A stretch of 64,000 nt of DNA from Pontederia crassipes (taxonomy: Eukaryota; Streptophyta; Magnoliopsida; Commelinales; Pontederiaceae): contig CM060198.1 in NCBI GenBank assembly GCA_030549335.1, forward strand, positions 47,333,353-47,397,352, read 5' to 3'. The translations under genes were made by a program, and so were the position numbers. This document shows positions 1-10,493 of this stretch, piece by piece. Numbering within the stretch: position 1 is the first letter of the stretch; the number at the start of each line of letters is the position of its first letter. The notes under the pieces are model-generated. The model worked only from the letters and a program-made list of their open reading frames with translations. It had not been told where the DNA came from and did not search any database.

Positions 1-400
1 CAACCCATGACCTAGATCCCGAACAACACACCTTAATGCCTATGAATTTGTGGTTCGTCCGCGCGTTGTTCGTGCTCAGGTCGCCGCTGCTGTTCGCTGC
101 TATCTCCAACGTCGTCCGTGCCAAAAATCATCGCCGGAGTGTCTCTGTCAATTGCTGCCCGTGCACGTCGGAGAAGGAAGAACGGAGAACGAGTGAGAGA
201 GGAAATGAGGGAAAATGGGAGAAGGAGAAGGGCAGTGGATTTTATAGAGTTGGAGATGTCCCTTGGTCTTCCTCATGTCATGAACTGCTACCATTGAAGA
301 GGGGAGAGGAATGGAAAAAGTGGACATGAAGAAGGGGGGAGAGGGAAGGGTTCGACCCTTTCATCTTCACCTTCATTTTTTTAAACTGCCGAGTGTTACA
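1..400 (-). repeat. Gypsy-1 3' LTR, partial
   Basis: Aligns with 7244-7636 of the other LTR and ends at the same terminal GTTACA. Only the U3-start side is present; the rest is beyond the window start. The stop codon of pol (complement of 396-398) lies inside the first bases of this LTR, as in gypsy-2. Confidence 0.88.
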
Positions 401-3400
401 TTATAATATCCATAGAAAAAGGATTCGTCCCCGAATCCAGTGAGGAATAGAGCTTACCGAATAAGTGCAGAAACTCTTTGCGCATCTCAGATTTCAATTC
501 CCACGTCGCATCCTTTTCGTGGTGGTACTTCCATGCGACTTTGACTAGCGAAATCTCTTTGTCCTTCCTATACTGGACCTTGCGATCCAAAATCTTCGTC
601 GGATACTCTGCGTATGTCAAGTCCTCTTTCAAGTTGGGTTCTTCAATCCTTGTGACGTTGACGTCATCGTGCTTGTACTTTCAGAGCATGGATACGTGAA
701 AAACATTGTGGACTCTTCCATAGGAAGGAGGTAGGGCCAATCTGCAAGCTGCATCGCCGACCAACTCGAGGACCTCGAAGGGACCAACAAACCGAGGGCC
801 GAGCTTCCCTCGTTTGCTGAACCTCATCACTCCCTTCATCGGAGACACCTTCAATAGCACTTGGTCTCCGACCTCGAAAATCTGCTCTCGACGCTTCTTG
901 TTGGCCTAGCTCTTCTGTTGTGACTGTGCAGCTTTCATCCTCTTCCGGATGATGTCAACCGTATCCGCATATTCCTGATCTCATACTGCTAGATCCTCGC
1001 TCATCGCAATCCTCTCGCCGACCTCGCCCCAATGTGCAGGCGAATGGCAAGGTCTTCCATACATCGCTTTGAAAGGTGCCATGCCGATGCTGGAGTGGAA
1101 ACTATTATTATACGAGAACTCGATCAACGGTAGATGCTCGTCCCAACTACTATGCCAATCCAAAGCACATGCTCGAAGCATGTCCTCTAGCGTCCGAATC
1201 ATCCTCTCTGACTGTCCGTCAGTCTGAGGATGGAAGGCTGTACTATAGTTCAATCTGGTCTCAAAAGTCTTTTGCAGACTCTTTCAAAATCTCAATGTGA
1301 ACCGGGGGTCACGGTCCGATACGATCGAAACTGGAATGCCATAAAGTCGGATGAACTCTCATACCTATACCTCCAGTAGACTCTCCACTGACTGCTTCCA
1401 CTTAATCGGAATGAAGTGGGCCGCCTTCGTCAATCTGTCGACCATGACCCAACCAAGTCCATCGTGATGTTCTCCCACTTCCATTCCGGTACTCTAGTGG
1501 CTTCATGAATCCGTACGATCGCTGGTGTTCGACCTTCACCTGTTGGCATATCAGGCATTTGGAAACGTAGTTAGCTATCTCCCATTTCATGTCGGGCCAC
1601 CAGAAACTACGTTTGATGTCTCTATACATCTTGGTGCTGCCTGGATGAATCACAAATTCCGACTAGTGGCCTTCGTCGAGCACCTCTCGTCGGACTGTAG
1701 CATCATTCGGAACCCAGAGATGCTTCTGATATCTGATTCCTCCATCGTTGTCAATTTTAAAGTCTTTGGTTCGCCTTGACATCTCTTGAACATCTTCATA
1801 TATCCAGCGTCAGCCAATTCTGCTGATGAGGCTGGGTTGCAGTTGGTGCATCATTAAAATTGCTTGGCGTCCTGCAACTCGTGGATTCCAGTAGTTGAGT
1901 TCCTCGATCAATTCGTACCTTCGTAGCTGGAGGAACGCCAGTGAAGCTTCCCATTTTCGACTAAGAGCGTCGGCTACCGAGTTCGCCTTACCAGAATGAT
2001 AGTTGATCGCGAACTCGTAGTCCTTGAGGAACTCCATCCATCGTCTTTGCCGCATGTTGAGATCCTTCTGGGTGAAGACGTATTTCAGGCTCTTGTGGTC
2101 GGTAAACACCTGAAACTTTTCACCGTATAGGTAGTGCCTCCATATCTTTAGCGCGAACACAATCGCCGCTAACTCCAGATCGTGTGTCGGATAGTTCACC
2201 TCGTGTTTCTTTAGCTGTCTCGAGGCATAGGCGACTATCTTTCCGTGCTGCATCAGGACACATCCCAGGATGGTACCACAAGCATCACTATAGATGGTGT
2301 ACCCTCTGCTCCCCGAAGGAAGAGTAAGAATTGGAGCGGAGGTCAGCCTGTTCTTCAGCTTCTGAAAGTTGGTCTCGCACTTATCCGTCCAGACGAACTT
2401 CTCATTCTTCTTAGTCAGGTGAGTGAGCGGGGCCGCAATCTTCGAGAAATTCCGAATGAAACGTCGGTAGTAGCCCGCTAGACCGAGGAAGCTGCAGATC
2501 TCCATTGCATTTTTCGGTCTGACCCAATTGGCTACTGCTTTGACCTTTGCTGAGTCCACTGCTATGCCGTCTTTGGACACGTGTGCCCTAGGAACATCAT
2601 TTGTTCCATCCAGAACTCACATTTGGAGAATTTTGCGAAGAGTCGATGTTGATGCAAGGTTTCCAAGACGATCCGTAGATGCTCCGGTGCTGCTCCGGGC
2701 TAGAGGAGTAGATTAAGATGTCATCTACGAAGACGATCACAAACTGATCTAGGTGTTTCTTGAACACCCGGTTCATCAGGTCCATGAACGCTGTAGGGGC
2801 GTTCGTCAGTCCGAAAGGCATGACCGTAAACTCATAGTGGCCATACCGCGATCGAAAAGCAGTCTTGTGCACATCTTCCTCTGTAACTCTCAGCTGGTGA
2901 TAACCGCTTCTCAAGTCGATCTTTGAAAATACAGAAGCCTTAGACAGCTGATCGAACAAGTCGTCGATCCTGGGCAGCGGGTACTTATTCTTAATTGTTA
3001 CTTTATTCAGCATTCGGTAGTCGATGCAGAGTCATAGCGATCCATCCTTTTTCTTTACAAACAGAATCGGAGCACTCCAAGGGGAGACACTAGGCGAACC
3101 CCTTGTCGAGTAACTCTTGTATATGTTTCTTCAGTTCTAGCATCTCCGTCGGGGCCATTCGGTAGGGAGCTTTGGAGATCGGTGTCGTCCCTGGTGCTAC
3201 ATCAATTCTGAAGTCAATCTCCCTCTGCGGCGGCAATTCGGAGATGTCCTCTGGAAAGACATCTGAAAAATCTCGAACCACGTCGACTTGTTGTAGAGCT
3301 AGTGTCGGTGTATCCGCTACGATTATGCTGGCCAAGTATCCTCTGCAATCTTTCTGTAGTAACTTGTGTGCCTTTATGACTGACAAGATGATCCCGCTGT

Positions 3401-3740
3401 CCGACTTCGATGTTCATCTGATCACCGTTTTCTTTTTGCCATTGTTGTCGATGACAACTTTCTTTTTCTTACAGATAACTGATGCATCATGGTACGACAA
3501 CCAGTCCATACCTAAGATGACATTGTAGTCTACCATAGGGATCATGATCAAAATAGCGGAGAAGTTCTTCCCATCCACATCAATCGGTATTTCGGGAAAA
3601 TACCTTACTGTGTGGAGGGTCTCCATTGGTGTCCTTATGTTCATTCTATGTTCCATCCCCTTAATAGGTATACTAAGGGAGGAAGCACATGCCTCATAAA
3701 TAAAAGAGTGCAAAGCACCCGAATAAAAAATCACAAGCAT
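396..3740 (-). pseudogene. Gypsy-1 pol (protease, RT, RNase H, integrase, chromodomain), broken
   Basis: Read right to left. Protease remnant near 3720: the catalytic D-S-G reads YSGA, so the aspartate is lost. RT spans about 3386-2600, with [19 protein letters not shown] and the catalytic VFVDD; a small deletion near 3095 breaks the frame just after LLDKGF. RNase H spans about 2580-1900 with YSDA and [10 protein letters not shown]. The integrase zinc region near 1640-1540 has [10 protein letters not shown] and CLICQQVK, and the catalytic core has [14 protein letters not shown] near 1235. The chromodomain is near 632-480, followed by ATWELKSEMRKEF. The fragments lie in several frames, so no functional polyprotein is possible. 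Normal role: reverse transcription and integration of the element. Confidence 0.88.
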
Positions 3741-5010
3741 AGGTAAGCCTGCAATAGAAAGAGTACATCGGATAACGTCGTTATATTATGGAGCCGTCTG
3801 CTTGAGCAGTGTAGAGACGTCCCGGTACTCCTCCCGCACCTCTACGATTCTTTGTGGGACAATTCCGAACGAAGTGTCCCGTCTTTCCACATCTGACGCA
3901 TGTACCGTTCTTCCAACGGCACTCTTCAGAATGGGGCTTTAGGCAGTAGGTGCAATTTGATGTGCCATATTGCTGAGGTGCCGGTGGTTGTCGTGGGGGC
4001 TGCGGTGCAGGTGCCTGTTGCTGAGGCTGAGCCTGGTGAGGTGCTGGTGGATGGGGAGCCTCGCATTGTGGCCTCTGACAGGGTTGGTGGCGATTGTCAC
4101 GACGCGCATCCTTGCGAGCTGAGCGATGATCCTCCCACCTCGGCTTAGATGACTCTGTAGCTCACGCCGGCTCTTTCTTCAATTCTTCATGTCGCATTTC
4201 AATCTCCCGTTCGATCCTATATGCAATCCGAACTGCTCCATGCAAATCAATTTATGCTCCATAGATGACTCTCGCTCGGATGGTATGATGGAGGCCGTCG
4301 AGAAACTGCTCAGCACGTTCAGTCTCATCCATGTGGCTCTTACAGTAGCGCTCCAACTGAATGAAGCGCAAGTGATATTCCGATACGGTCATGTTGCCTT
4401 GACGTAGATCCTTGAACTCCTTTGTATTTTCCTTTCTCCTATAGGATGGAGCGTACTAAGCTTCAAAAAGTTCCTTGAATCTTGTCCAAGGAATACTCGT
4501 TTGATTCAGGAAACTAGTCTCCCGTGCTGTCTCCCACCAATCGCTGGCTCGACCGGTGAGCATGTGAATGGCGTAAAAAATCTTGTTGTCTTCGCCACAT
4601 CTGCCTGTGACAAACAATTGCTCCATCTTAGTGAGCCACTGAACTGCCTCCTCATAATTCACCACCCCCCTGAAATAGGGCAGGTGCAATTTCAAGAATT
4701 GTTGAATCGTATCGGGAGGAGGAACTATCAGTAGTGCTAAAGGAGGGATCGACATCTGGTACATAGGTACTGAGTACGTCAGTTGCTGTGAGGATGGTTG
4801 GAGCTCCTGCGATTGCACAGGAGGAAGCTCCTGTGGTTGCACAGGAGGAAGCTCCTGTTGCACATCCTCTCCTACTTGTCTCTCCGGGGCGGAATTAAGT
4901 CCATTTATAACAATCTCTGGGGTAACCGCGACATGGTCACCTTCATGTCCGCGCCCACGGCCTCTGCCGCGTCGGCCACTGAACGAGTAGTATGAGCCAT
5001 CTATAAACAT
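3741..5010 (-). pseudogene. Gypsy-1 gag, broken
   Basis: Capsid-type gag. An Arg/Gly-rich start is followed by Pro/Gln repeats (QELPPVQ) and the retrotransposon gag core with YFRGVVNYEEAVQWL and ASDWWETAR. Translation stops at 4458-4456 after FKELFEA, where gypsy-2 has a Gln codon (CAG to TAG). Beyond the stop the frame is degraded, but a CX2CX4HX4C zinc knuckle (CVRCGKTGHFVRNC) is still readable near 3900-3860. Gag would package the element RNA in virus-like particles. Confidence 0.82.
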
Positions 5011-5166
5011 AACAATTTCATTTCAATAAACAATCACAACTTTAAAAGCATAAATATTCTTACTTTGCTCTGCGACGGATGGGTGTGGCGGTAGCTCTGG
5101 TGGGTGCATATGGACCATACTTAGGCTTAACTCTATTTCTAGGACGTCAAGAGAGTCCTAGCGTTA

Positions 5167-5179
5167 GGCTCTGATACCA
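5167..5179 (-). other. Gypsy-1 primer binding site (initiator-Met tRNA)
   Basis: On the minus strand TGGTATCAGAGCC, complementary to the 3' end of plant initiator-Met tRNA. It starts four bases inside the LTR end at 5184. This fixes the element's orientation. Confidence 0.9.
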
Positions 5180-5183
5180 TTAA

Positions 5184-7636
5184 TGTAACGCCCCAAAATT
5201 CGACCCGCCACGTGGCGCGATCTCCTCTCGTGCGCTACCCTATTCTTCTTCTATTTGACTCCTTTGTTGACCCAAATGGTCAAAAAAATGACACGTAAGA
5301 AGAAGACTTGTCGAATAAAATAGTACAACAACAAGGGAAGAATGCGGAAGCAACAAGGGGATAAAATACGACAAATTGTCTTGAGATAAAGCATAGTCGG
5401 AAGCAAAAAGAGATACGTCCCATAGTCTCATGTCTGAAGTAGTAAAAGTAAAAGTATGAGTACTAAACATAAAAACGACGACGGTCATACATGACATGAT
5501 AAGACCCATATGAGTAGATATGTCACTTAGTATAACGGATAAACACACGACTTATACTAGACGTAATCATGACCACATGCACATGCCACCCAGAGCGAAG
5601 CCGCCGTGCGCAGACCATCACGTCATGAGCAACCATCATGTACATGTGGGGATCACACAGGGGAGCAAGCTCAACCGTTAGCATAAATCTAAGTGTGAGT
5701 TCATATAGATCATACGATAATTCCATTAGAATAAGCATGGAGTAAAACATGTGGATCGTATGTGATGGATCAATGTAAATGATGAATAAAGCATCATGAG
5801 CACTTGCTCATCATTCAAGTTCTTTCATTCATTTGGGACCATTCATTCATTTATATTTTCATTCTTTCATTTGTTCAATCATTTCATTTCATTTCATTTC
5901 ATTTCTTTTATTTCATTGCCATTCCATTCCATTCCATGTCCATTGGAAGAGCTCTTCATTCTTTTAGGGAAAAACAATTGCCTGCACTCGTAGTGCTACT
6001 ATCTAGACTGTTGTGAGCCAGTGGGTGATCAATGCCATGGCCAGCCTCGTCGAGCTGGGATGACCTCGTACCGTGAGGAAGCATCCGTAAGGAAGAAACT
6101 CCTGTCTAGATAGGACAAATGGCAGCCCATGAGGAAGTGCCTTGCTGAGGGCTCGCTCAACTTCCTTCGTCATAGTGGACCTTTCTTTCAATCCAAAGAT
6201 TGATCAAGGTCGTATAGAGCATAGCTCCGAATCATGTGGACCTATCTTCAAATTTGTAGATTTGTCAAGGCCGTATGGAACAAAACTCTAGGTCTTCTTT
6301 AAGTTCATTTAATTCTTTAACAAATCAGTTGGGCAGAAGTTTTATAAATAAGAGGAGTTCGATTTAAGTCATGTTCTTTTCTGTCCACATAACAATTGAC
6401 CATTATTAAAATGGTCACCCGTTATAAGCCACATAACGGTCGACCATTAGTGAAACGATCGCCCGTTATAAGTCAAAATCAGCGGTCGTCCGATTACATA
6501 AAATGAACGCCGGTTTATCAATCTTTCGATCGACCGGAAGGGTAGCGGTCAACCGTTTGATGCTTGTTCTTTATTCATTTCATAATCGTACTTTCGGTCG
6601 ACCAGAGGAAATTCGGTCGATCGTTATGAACAGTGTCATCTTCTCCATCGACAATCAGTCGGATTTCTCCGTCGACGGTCGGAAGTTATCCCGGCGAGGA
6701 GACCCAGAACGGTCGACCGTTAATGATATCGGTCGCCCGATTGGTCATGTCGCCATTGTCGAGTCTCGACATTTTCGAATTCGATCATTTGAAATAAAAT
6801 CGGACTTCCGTTCTGGTCTATAACGGTCGACCATTATAGAAATGGTCGCCCGTTATGGTTATGACAACACTCTTGCTGAATTGAATCGGACGCCCGAAAT
6901 GGTATCAGTCGACCATTTTTGTTCGACAGAAAGTTGAATCCTCAAGTTTTCAATCAATTTTCACTACGAACAATCCTAAGCTTGTACCAACATGATTCCT
7001 AACATTTATAATCCTTCAGGAATGTATTCTAATCATAGATTTCATACTTAAATCATGCTTTCGCAAAATGGATTATTCTTCATATACACAAGTCATAACA
7101 TCACGAAATCATTCGGTATTATCATGGAATCATAAAGAAACTAATCAGCATCATTACTCTAACTACATAACGTGATTTCTAACCATTCTATCATGGATTC
7201 TAAACTAAATCAAGTCCTTAAAGCATGCAAATCCCTCTGGAATCAACCCATGACCTAGATCCCGAACAACACACCTTAATGCCTATGAATTTGTGGTTCG
7301 TCCGCGCGTTGTTCGTGCTCAGGTCGCCGCTACTATCTTCAATGTCGTCCGTGTCGAAAATCGTCGCCAGAGTGCCTCTGTCGATTGCTGCCCGTGCACA
7401 TTGGAGAAGAAAGAACGGAGAACGAGTGAGAGAGAGGAAATGGGGGAAAAATAGGAGAAGGAGAAGGGCAGTGGATTTTATAGAGTTGTAGATGTCCCTT
7501 GGTCTTCCTCATATCATGAACTGCTGCCATGGAAGAAGGGAGAGGAATGGAGAAAGTGGCCATGAAGAAGGGGGGAGAGGGAAGGGTTCGGCCATTTCCT
7601 CTTCACCTTCATATTTTTAAACTGCCGAGCGTTACA
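5184..7636 (-). repeat. Gypsy-1 5' LTR (2,453 bp)
   Basis: Full LTR bounded by TGTAACGCC and GCGTTACA, so its ends form a short inverted repeat. On the element's strand U3 begins at 7636. It contains a G-box-like CCACGTGG near 5208, (CATTT)n runs near 5880-5910, a block near 5646-5690 shared with the gypsy-2 LTR, and a cluster of GGTCGACC-type palindromes at 6395-6930. Several open frames of 60-110 codons inside it have no recognisable domain and are not called as genes. Confidence 0.9.
6395..6930. repeat. GGTCGACC palindrome cluster in gypsy-1 U3
   Basis: About 540 bp packed with variants of CGGTCGACCGTT and GGTCGCCCGTTAT. They come in alternating pairs such as ACGGTCGACCATT followed by GGTCGCCCGTTAT (6436-6475, 6822-6858). 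The core GGTCGACC is self-complementary. The cluster sits 0.7-1.2 kb into U3, where enhancers and silencing targets of LTR elements lie. Function is inferred from position only. Confidence 0.7.
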
Positions 7637-7747
7637 TCTCTCCTCCAATCTCATATTTAAAGTAATATAAATATATTTTTCACGTGAGATGGGACACATG
7701 AAAAATGAATATATCGCTATGATGCATAAAAAAATGATACTTGTATG
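7637..7747. other. Short AT-rich spacer between gypsy-1 and the MULE
   Basis: 111 bp of mostly AT-rich sequence with no gene. It should be pre-insertion host DNA or the outer edge of the MULE, because weak similarity to the right flank (ATGCAT and AATGATA on both sides) makes the MULE end uncertain by some tens of bases. Confidence 0.5.
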
Positions 7748-7800
7748 AAAAAAATTGGGGTTCCCCAATTTGAAATGGGGGAACATACGCCCATTTTACG

Positions 7801-7830
7801 GCGCCCGTCCGATCTCGATCGGACGGGCGC
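7801..7830. repeat. 30-bp palindrome near the left MULE end
   Basis: Perfect 14-bp arms, GCGCCCGTCCGATC and its complement, with a 2-bp centre. A 13-bp-arm version lies at 14034-14061 in the right TIR. In unit 3 one arm has a C-to-T change (near 59827). Its place about 55 bp from both ends fits a transposase-binding or cruciform-forming subterminal site; that role is inferred. Confidence 0.75.
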
Positions 7831-8257
7831 TGTTTTAGATCTAAAAAACTGCCACTTGAGACAAAAAAACCGCATGAATCAGCCGTCGGTCGAACTGGCC
7901 GTGCGTGAACCGGTTGATAAATTGATCTGCGCAGTGAAATGTTCGCCCTTTCTCCCCTCATTTTCTCTCTCCCTCTTTCTCCCCTTCTCGCGCGATGACG
8001 ACGACGTCCGACGACCACCGTCGAAGCGACACGATCCGCGCTACCATGCGCCATCACCACACCGACGATCACCTCCGCCGACTAGATCCGTGCCACCACC
8101 ACATCGCCGACCAGATCCGCGCCACCACGACCAGATCCGCGCCACCACCACCACCACCACCACGACCAGATCCGCTACCACGATGACCAAATCCGCTCTT
8201 CTTCGACCAGATCTTCGACCGCCGGCCGACCAGATCCGTGTCGACGATGACCACGAG

Positions 8258-8511
8258 GTACTCTCCGATAGATCCACTCTTCTTTGGTGTATGTTCGTTT
8301 GCCAGTTTTAATCTCGGGCCAACTTGTCTTTGCCGACAGATTCGCCGCCGGCCGCCCTCCCCGCTCGCACGCCGCCGCCCTCCCCGCTCGCACGCCGCCG
8401 ACCAGATCTGCGGCGACGACGACCACGAGGTACTCTCCGACAGATCCGCTCTTCTTTGGTGTATGTTCCTTCGCCGGTTTTAATCTCGGGCCAACTTGTC
8501 TTTGCCGACAG
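8258..8511 (+). repeat. Duplicated 82-bp intron-like cassette in the left TIR
   Basis: Two copies, 8258-8339 and 8430-8511. Each starts with GAG|GTACTCTCCGA and ends with TTGTCTTTGCCGACAG|ATC, a good plant 5' and 3' splice-site pair with a pyrimidine-rich acceptor. The copies are 172 bp apart in unit 1 and 148 bp apart in units 2 and 3. The right TIR has two inverted copies, each also 82 bp (13348-13429 and 13521-13602). They look like alternative introns of the TIR-encoded 5' leaders. Confidence 0.55.
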
Positions 8512-8607
8512 ATCCGCCGTCGGCGGCCCTCTCCGCTCGCATGCCGCCGCCCTCCCCGCTCGCATGAAGACGCCCTCCCCGCTCGCACGCCGCCGCCCTC
8601 CCCGCTC

Positions 8608-8975
8608 GCACACCGTCGTCCTTCATCGCACGCACGCCCCGCCGCCGCCCTTCATCGCACGCACGGCTCGCCGTCGCACGCACGCACTCGCCGCCACCCA
8701 CGCACTGCCCCGCCGCCGCCCTTCGTCGCACGCACGCACCCGCCGCCGCCCACGCACTACTCTGCTGCCACCCTTCGTCGCACGCACACACACGTCGCCG
8801 CCCACACACTGCCCCGCCGCCGCCCTTCGTCGCACGCACTGCCCGCCGCCAACGCACTGCCCCGCCGCCGCCCTTCGTCGCACGCACGCACCCGCCGCCG
8901 CCCATGCACTGCCCCGCCACCGCCCTTCGTCGCACGCACTCGCCGCCGCCGCCCTTCGTCGCACGCATGCCCCAG
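8608..8975. repeat. GC-rich minisatellite of the MULE TIR
   Basis: Irregular tandem copies of a 40-70-bp motif built from CCGCCGCCGCCC, TTCGTCGCACGCAC and CCACGCACTGCC. It leaves long open frames on both strands (Pro/Arg/His-rich on plus, Gly/Arg/Cys-rich on minus) with no domain, as expected of any GC-rich repeat; they are not called as genes. The right TIR holds a shorter version (13140-13300). Confidence 0.8.
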
Positions 8976-9171
8976 CACGCCCCCGTCCGCACCCTGCCCT
9001 TCCGCAAACGCACGTCCCTGATCGCACTCCACCCCCGCACGCCCTGTCGTTCTGCACTGCACGCTCCCACCACACCCTCACGGTATAATTAAGTTCAATT
9101 GTACTTATTGTTTCATCGCACTTTATCGTGTTCATATATGCGTGCATGTCTTATTGTTTCACAGGTCAGCC

Positions 9172-9663
9172 ATGTCATCTTCTACCTCTTTCATATCACG
9201 TCAATTAGATATTCCTTTTTGTGCGTGTGGTGATAAGGCAATATTACAAACTTCATGGACAAATAATAATCCCGGAAGATGATTTTGGGGGTGCTCTCAT
9301 TATCGGGTAAACATTTTCATTGGCAATAAGTAATGTATTTTGGTCTTCATTTTTTGTTTCATTAGACGATGTTCATTTTGTGTATAATGTTCTTCCAGGG
9401 TAAGCCCCCGCACGAAGATTGTAATTTTTTTTCAGTGGTTCAATCCAACTATGGATCGGCATAAGAATATTCTAAGAAGCTTGTTAAAGGACGATGAAAA
9501 AGTTCAAAGACGAAGATCGGATAAATATAGGATCATTTTAATAGGATTGCTAAATAAAATTATCGCCCATGAAGATGTTGCAAGGAGAGATAAAATTATG
9601 TATTTATTTCTTGGAATGATAATATCATTTGTATTAGTTAAAATGAACTTTTTTTACTTGTAG
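9172..9663 (+). pseudogene. GRF-type zinc-finger gene carried by the MULE, broken
   Basis: Recognised as a plant zf-GRF small protein. Exon at 9172-9306 gives MSSSTSFISRQLDIPFCACG, then a Thr-Ser-Trp and Asn-Pro-Gly-Arg segment, WGC. A GT-AG intron follows (9307-9398), then an exon with CNFF and QWFNPTMD, a charged linker and a C-terminal hydrophobic helix (about IMYLFLGMIISFVLV). Two lesions: TGA at 9280-9282 where the family has Arg (CGA to TGA), and one extra T in the run before QWF (9422-9433), which shifts the frame. The gene is transcribed from the left TIR toward the transposase gene. The family probably binds nucleic acid; the membrane helix is typical of small plant GRF proteins. Confidence 0.72.
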
Positions 9664-10493
9664 GATTTGTAATCCTTCCTTTATCATTGTTGCTGCTGGA
9701 TACATTGGACAATGTCAATCACTTGTTTTATTGGACAATGTCAATGTCAATCCTTTATCATTGTTCCTTTATCAATTGTTTGTGATTTCCATTCCTCAGC
9801 TTGTGATTTCAAATGAATTGATCAATGTCTATCAATAGAAATTCATGAAAGCTAAGCATAGAGAAATTTCGAAGCTACGATATAATACATCAAGTCTATT
9901 ATCATCTTCATCCATCTCGGCCAACTTCAATATGTGCTTCCTTGAAAGTAATCCATAAACAAAAAGAGAACCATTAACCTTGAAGCATATCAGCCAACTT
10001 CAATATGTGCCATGAAGCATAGAGAAACCACCAAAAAATAGATCAAGAGTATGGAAGAGATCATCCAAATCTTGTATATCTTCTTTGACATCCACTTTCA
10101 CAAAATAACCTGTGTATTCATTCTAGGTTACAACTAATAAGCTAGAACTTGGTTACGAGAACACAAAATATAATACAACACAAATATGTTACAACACAAA
10201 ATAAGTTCCAATATAAATAGGTTCCAACATAAATAGGTTACAACATAAATAAGTTACAACATAAGTAGGTTCCAACATAAATAAGTTACAACATAAGTAG
10301 GTTCCAACATAAATAGATTCCAACATATTACATCAAAACATCCAACATATTATATAAGTCTTCAGTAACGACCTTCATTCTCAGCAGCTTGTCAAATATA
10401 AAGACGAATATTAGACTTTCTAAGAGTAGTAAATGAAGACGGATTAAACTTCTGTTAAATGAAAAGTAAATGAACCTGCAATAATGGACACTT
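9664..10493. other. Intergenic tail between the two MULE genes
   Basis: AT-rich sequence between the 3' ends of the converging genes. It holds short direct repeats of GGACAATGTCAAT (9708-9745), duplicated CCAACTTCAATATGTGC (9920-10010) and a 16-bp minisatellite. No coding potential was recognised. Confidence 0.7.
10203..10330. repeat. 16-bp minisatellite, 8 copies
   Basis: Eight tandem 16-mers of the type AGGTTCCAACATAAAT, alternating between TTCC and TTAC variants. It lies just downstream of the transposase stop, inside the MULE. The same eight copies are seen at 36193-36320 and 62185-62312, so it has been stable through array growth. Confidence 0.85.

Larger units (their letters stand above)
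1..7636 (-). mobile_element. Gypsy-1: Ty3/gypsy chromovirus (Tekay/Del-like), decayed, cut by window start
   Basis: A minus-strand LTR retrotransposon with the order 5' LTR (5184-7636), PBS (5167-5179), gag, protease, RT, RNase H, integrase, chromodomain, 3' LTR (1-400, truncated by the window). LTR ends are TGTAAC...GTTACA and the PBS matches initiator-Met tRNA. The pol order with integrase last and a C-terminal chromodomain places it among plant chromoviruses. It has many stops and frameshifts. Where the two LTRs overlap (1-400 and 7244-7636) they differ by several percent by eye, so the insertion is not recent. The target-site duplication cannot be tested because the left flank is outside the window. 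Confidence 0.9.
7748..9085 (+). repeat. MULE left terminal inverted repeat (about 1.34 kb)
   Basis: Matches the reverse complement of 13100-14100 with indels. From the outside in it has a GGGGTTCCCC end, a 30-bp near-perfect palindrome, a T/C-rich stretch (7940-7990), GC-rich (CCACCA)n and CAGATCCGC repeats, two copies of an 82-bp intron-like cassette, and a Pro/Arg/His-type GC-rich minisatellite. It probably supplies the promoter and spliced 5' leader of the GRF gene: the sequence after CTCACG at 9083 resembles a GT donor and a good acceptor (TTGTTTCACAG) lies at 9153-9163. Confidence 0.8.

Noticed and set aside
6503-6823. A 106-codon plus-strand frame inside the gypsy-1 LTR.
   Set aside because: It is built from the GGTCGACC palindrome cluster and lies antisense in an LTR.
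7637-7757. A 9-bp target-site duplication for the MULE.
   Set aside because: I compared the bases outside both TIR ends and found only short AT-rich resemblances, not a clear 9-bp match, so no duplication is claimed.
8284-9088. Long Pro/Arg/His-rich open frames of 245-254 codons on the plus strand and Gly/Arg/Cys-rich frames on the minus strand of the MULE TIR (also at 34248-35075 and 60241-61071).
   Set aside because: They come from GC-rich minisatellite DNA that is open in almost every frame, show no domain, and change frame freely between units. The right TIR gives the same effect at 13100-13980.
10203-10330. The regular 16-bp repeats as a CRISPR-like array.
   Set aside because: The copies are contiguous with no unique spacers, and the context is plant nuclear transposon DNA; it is a plain minisatellite.
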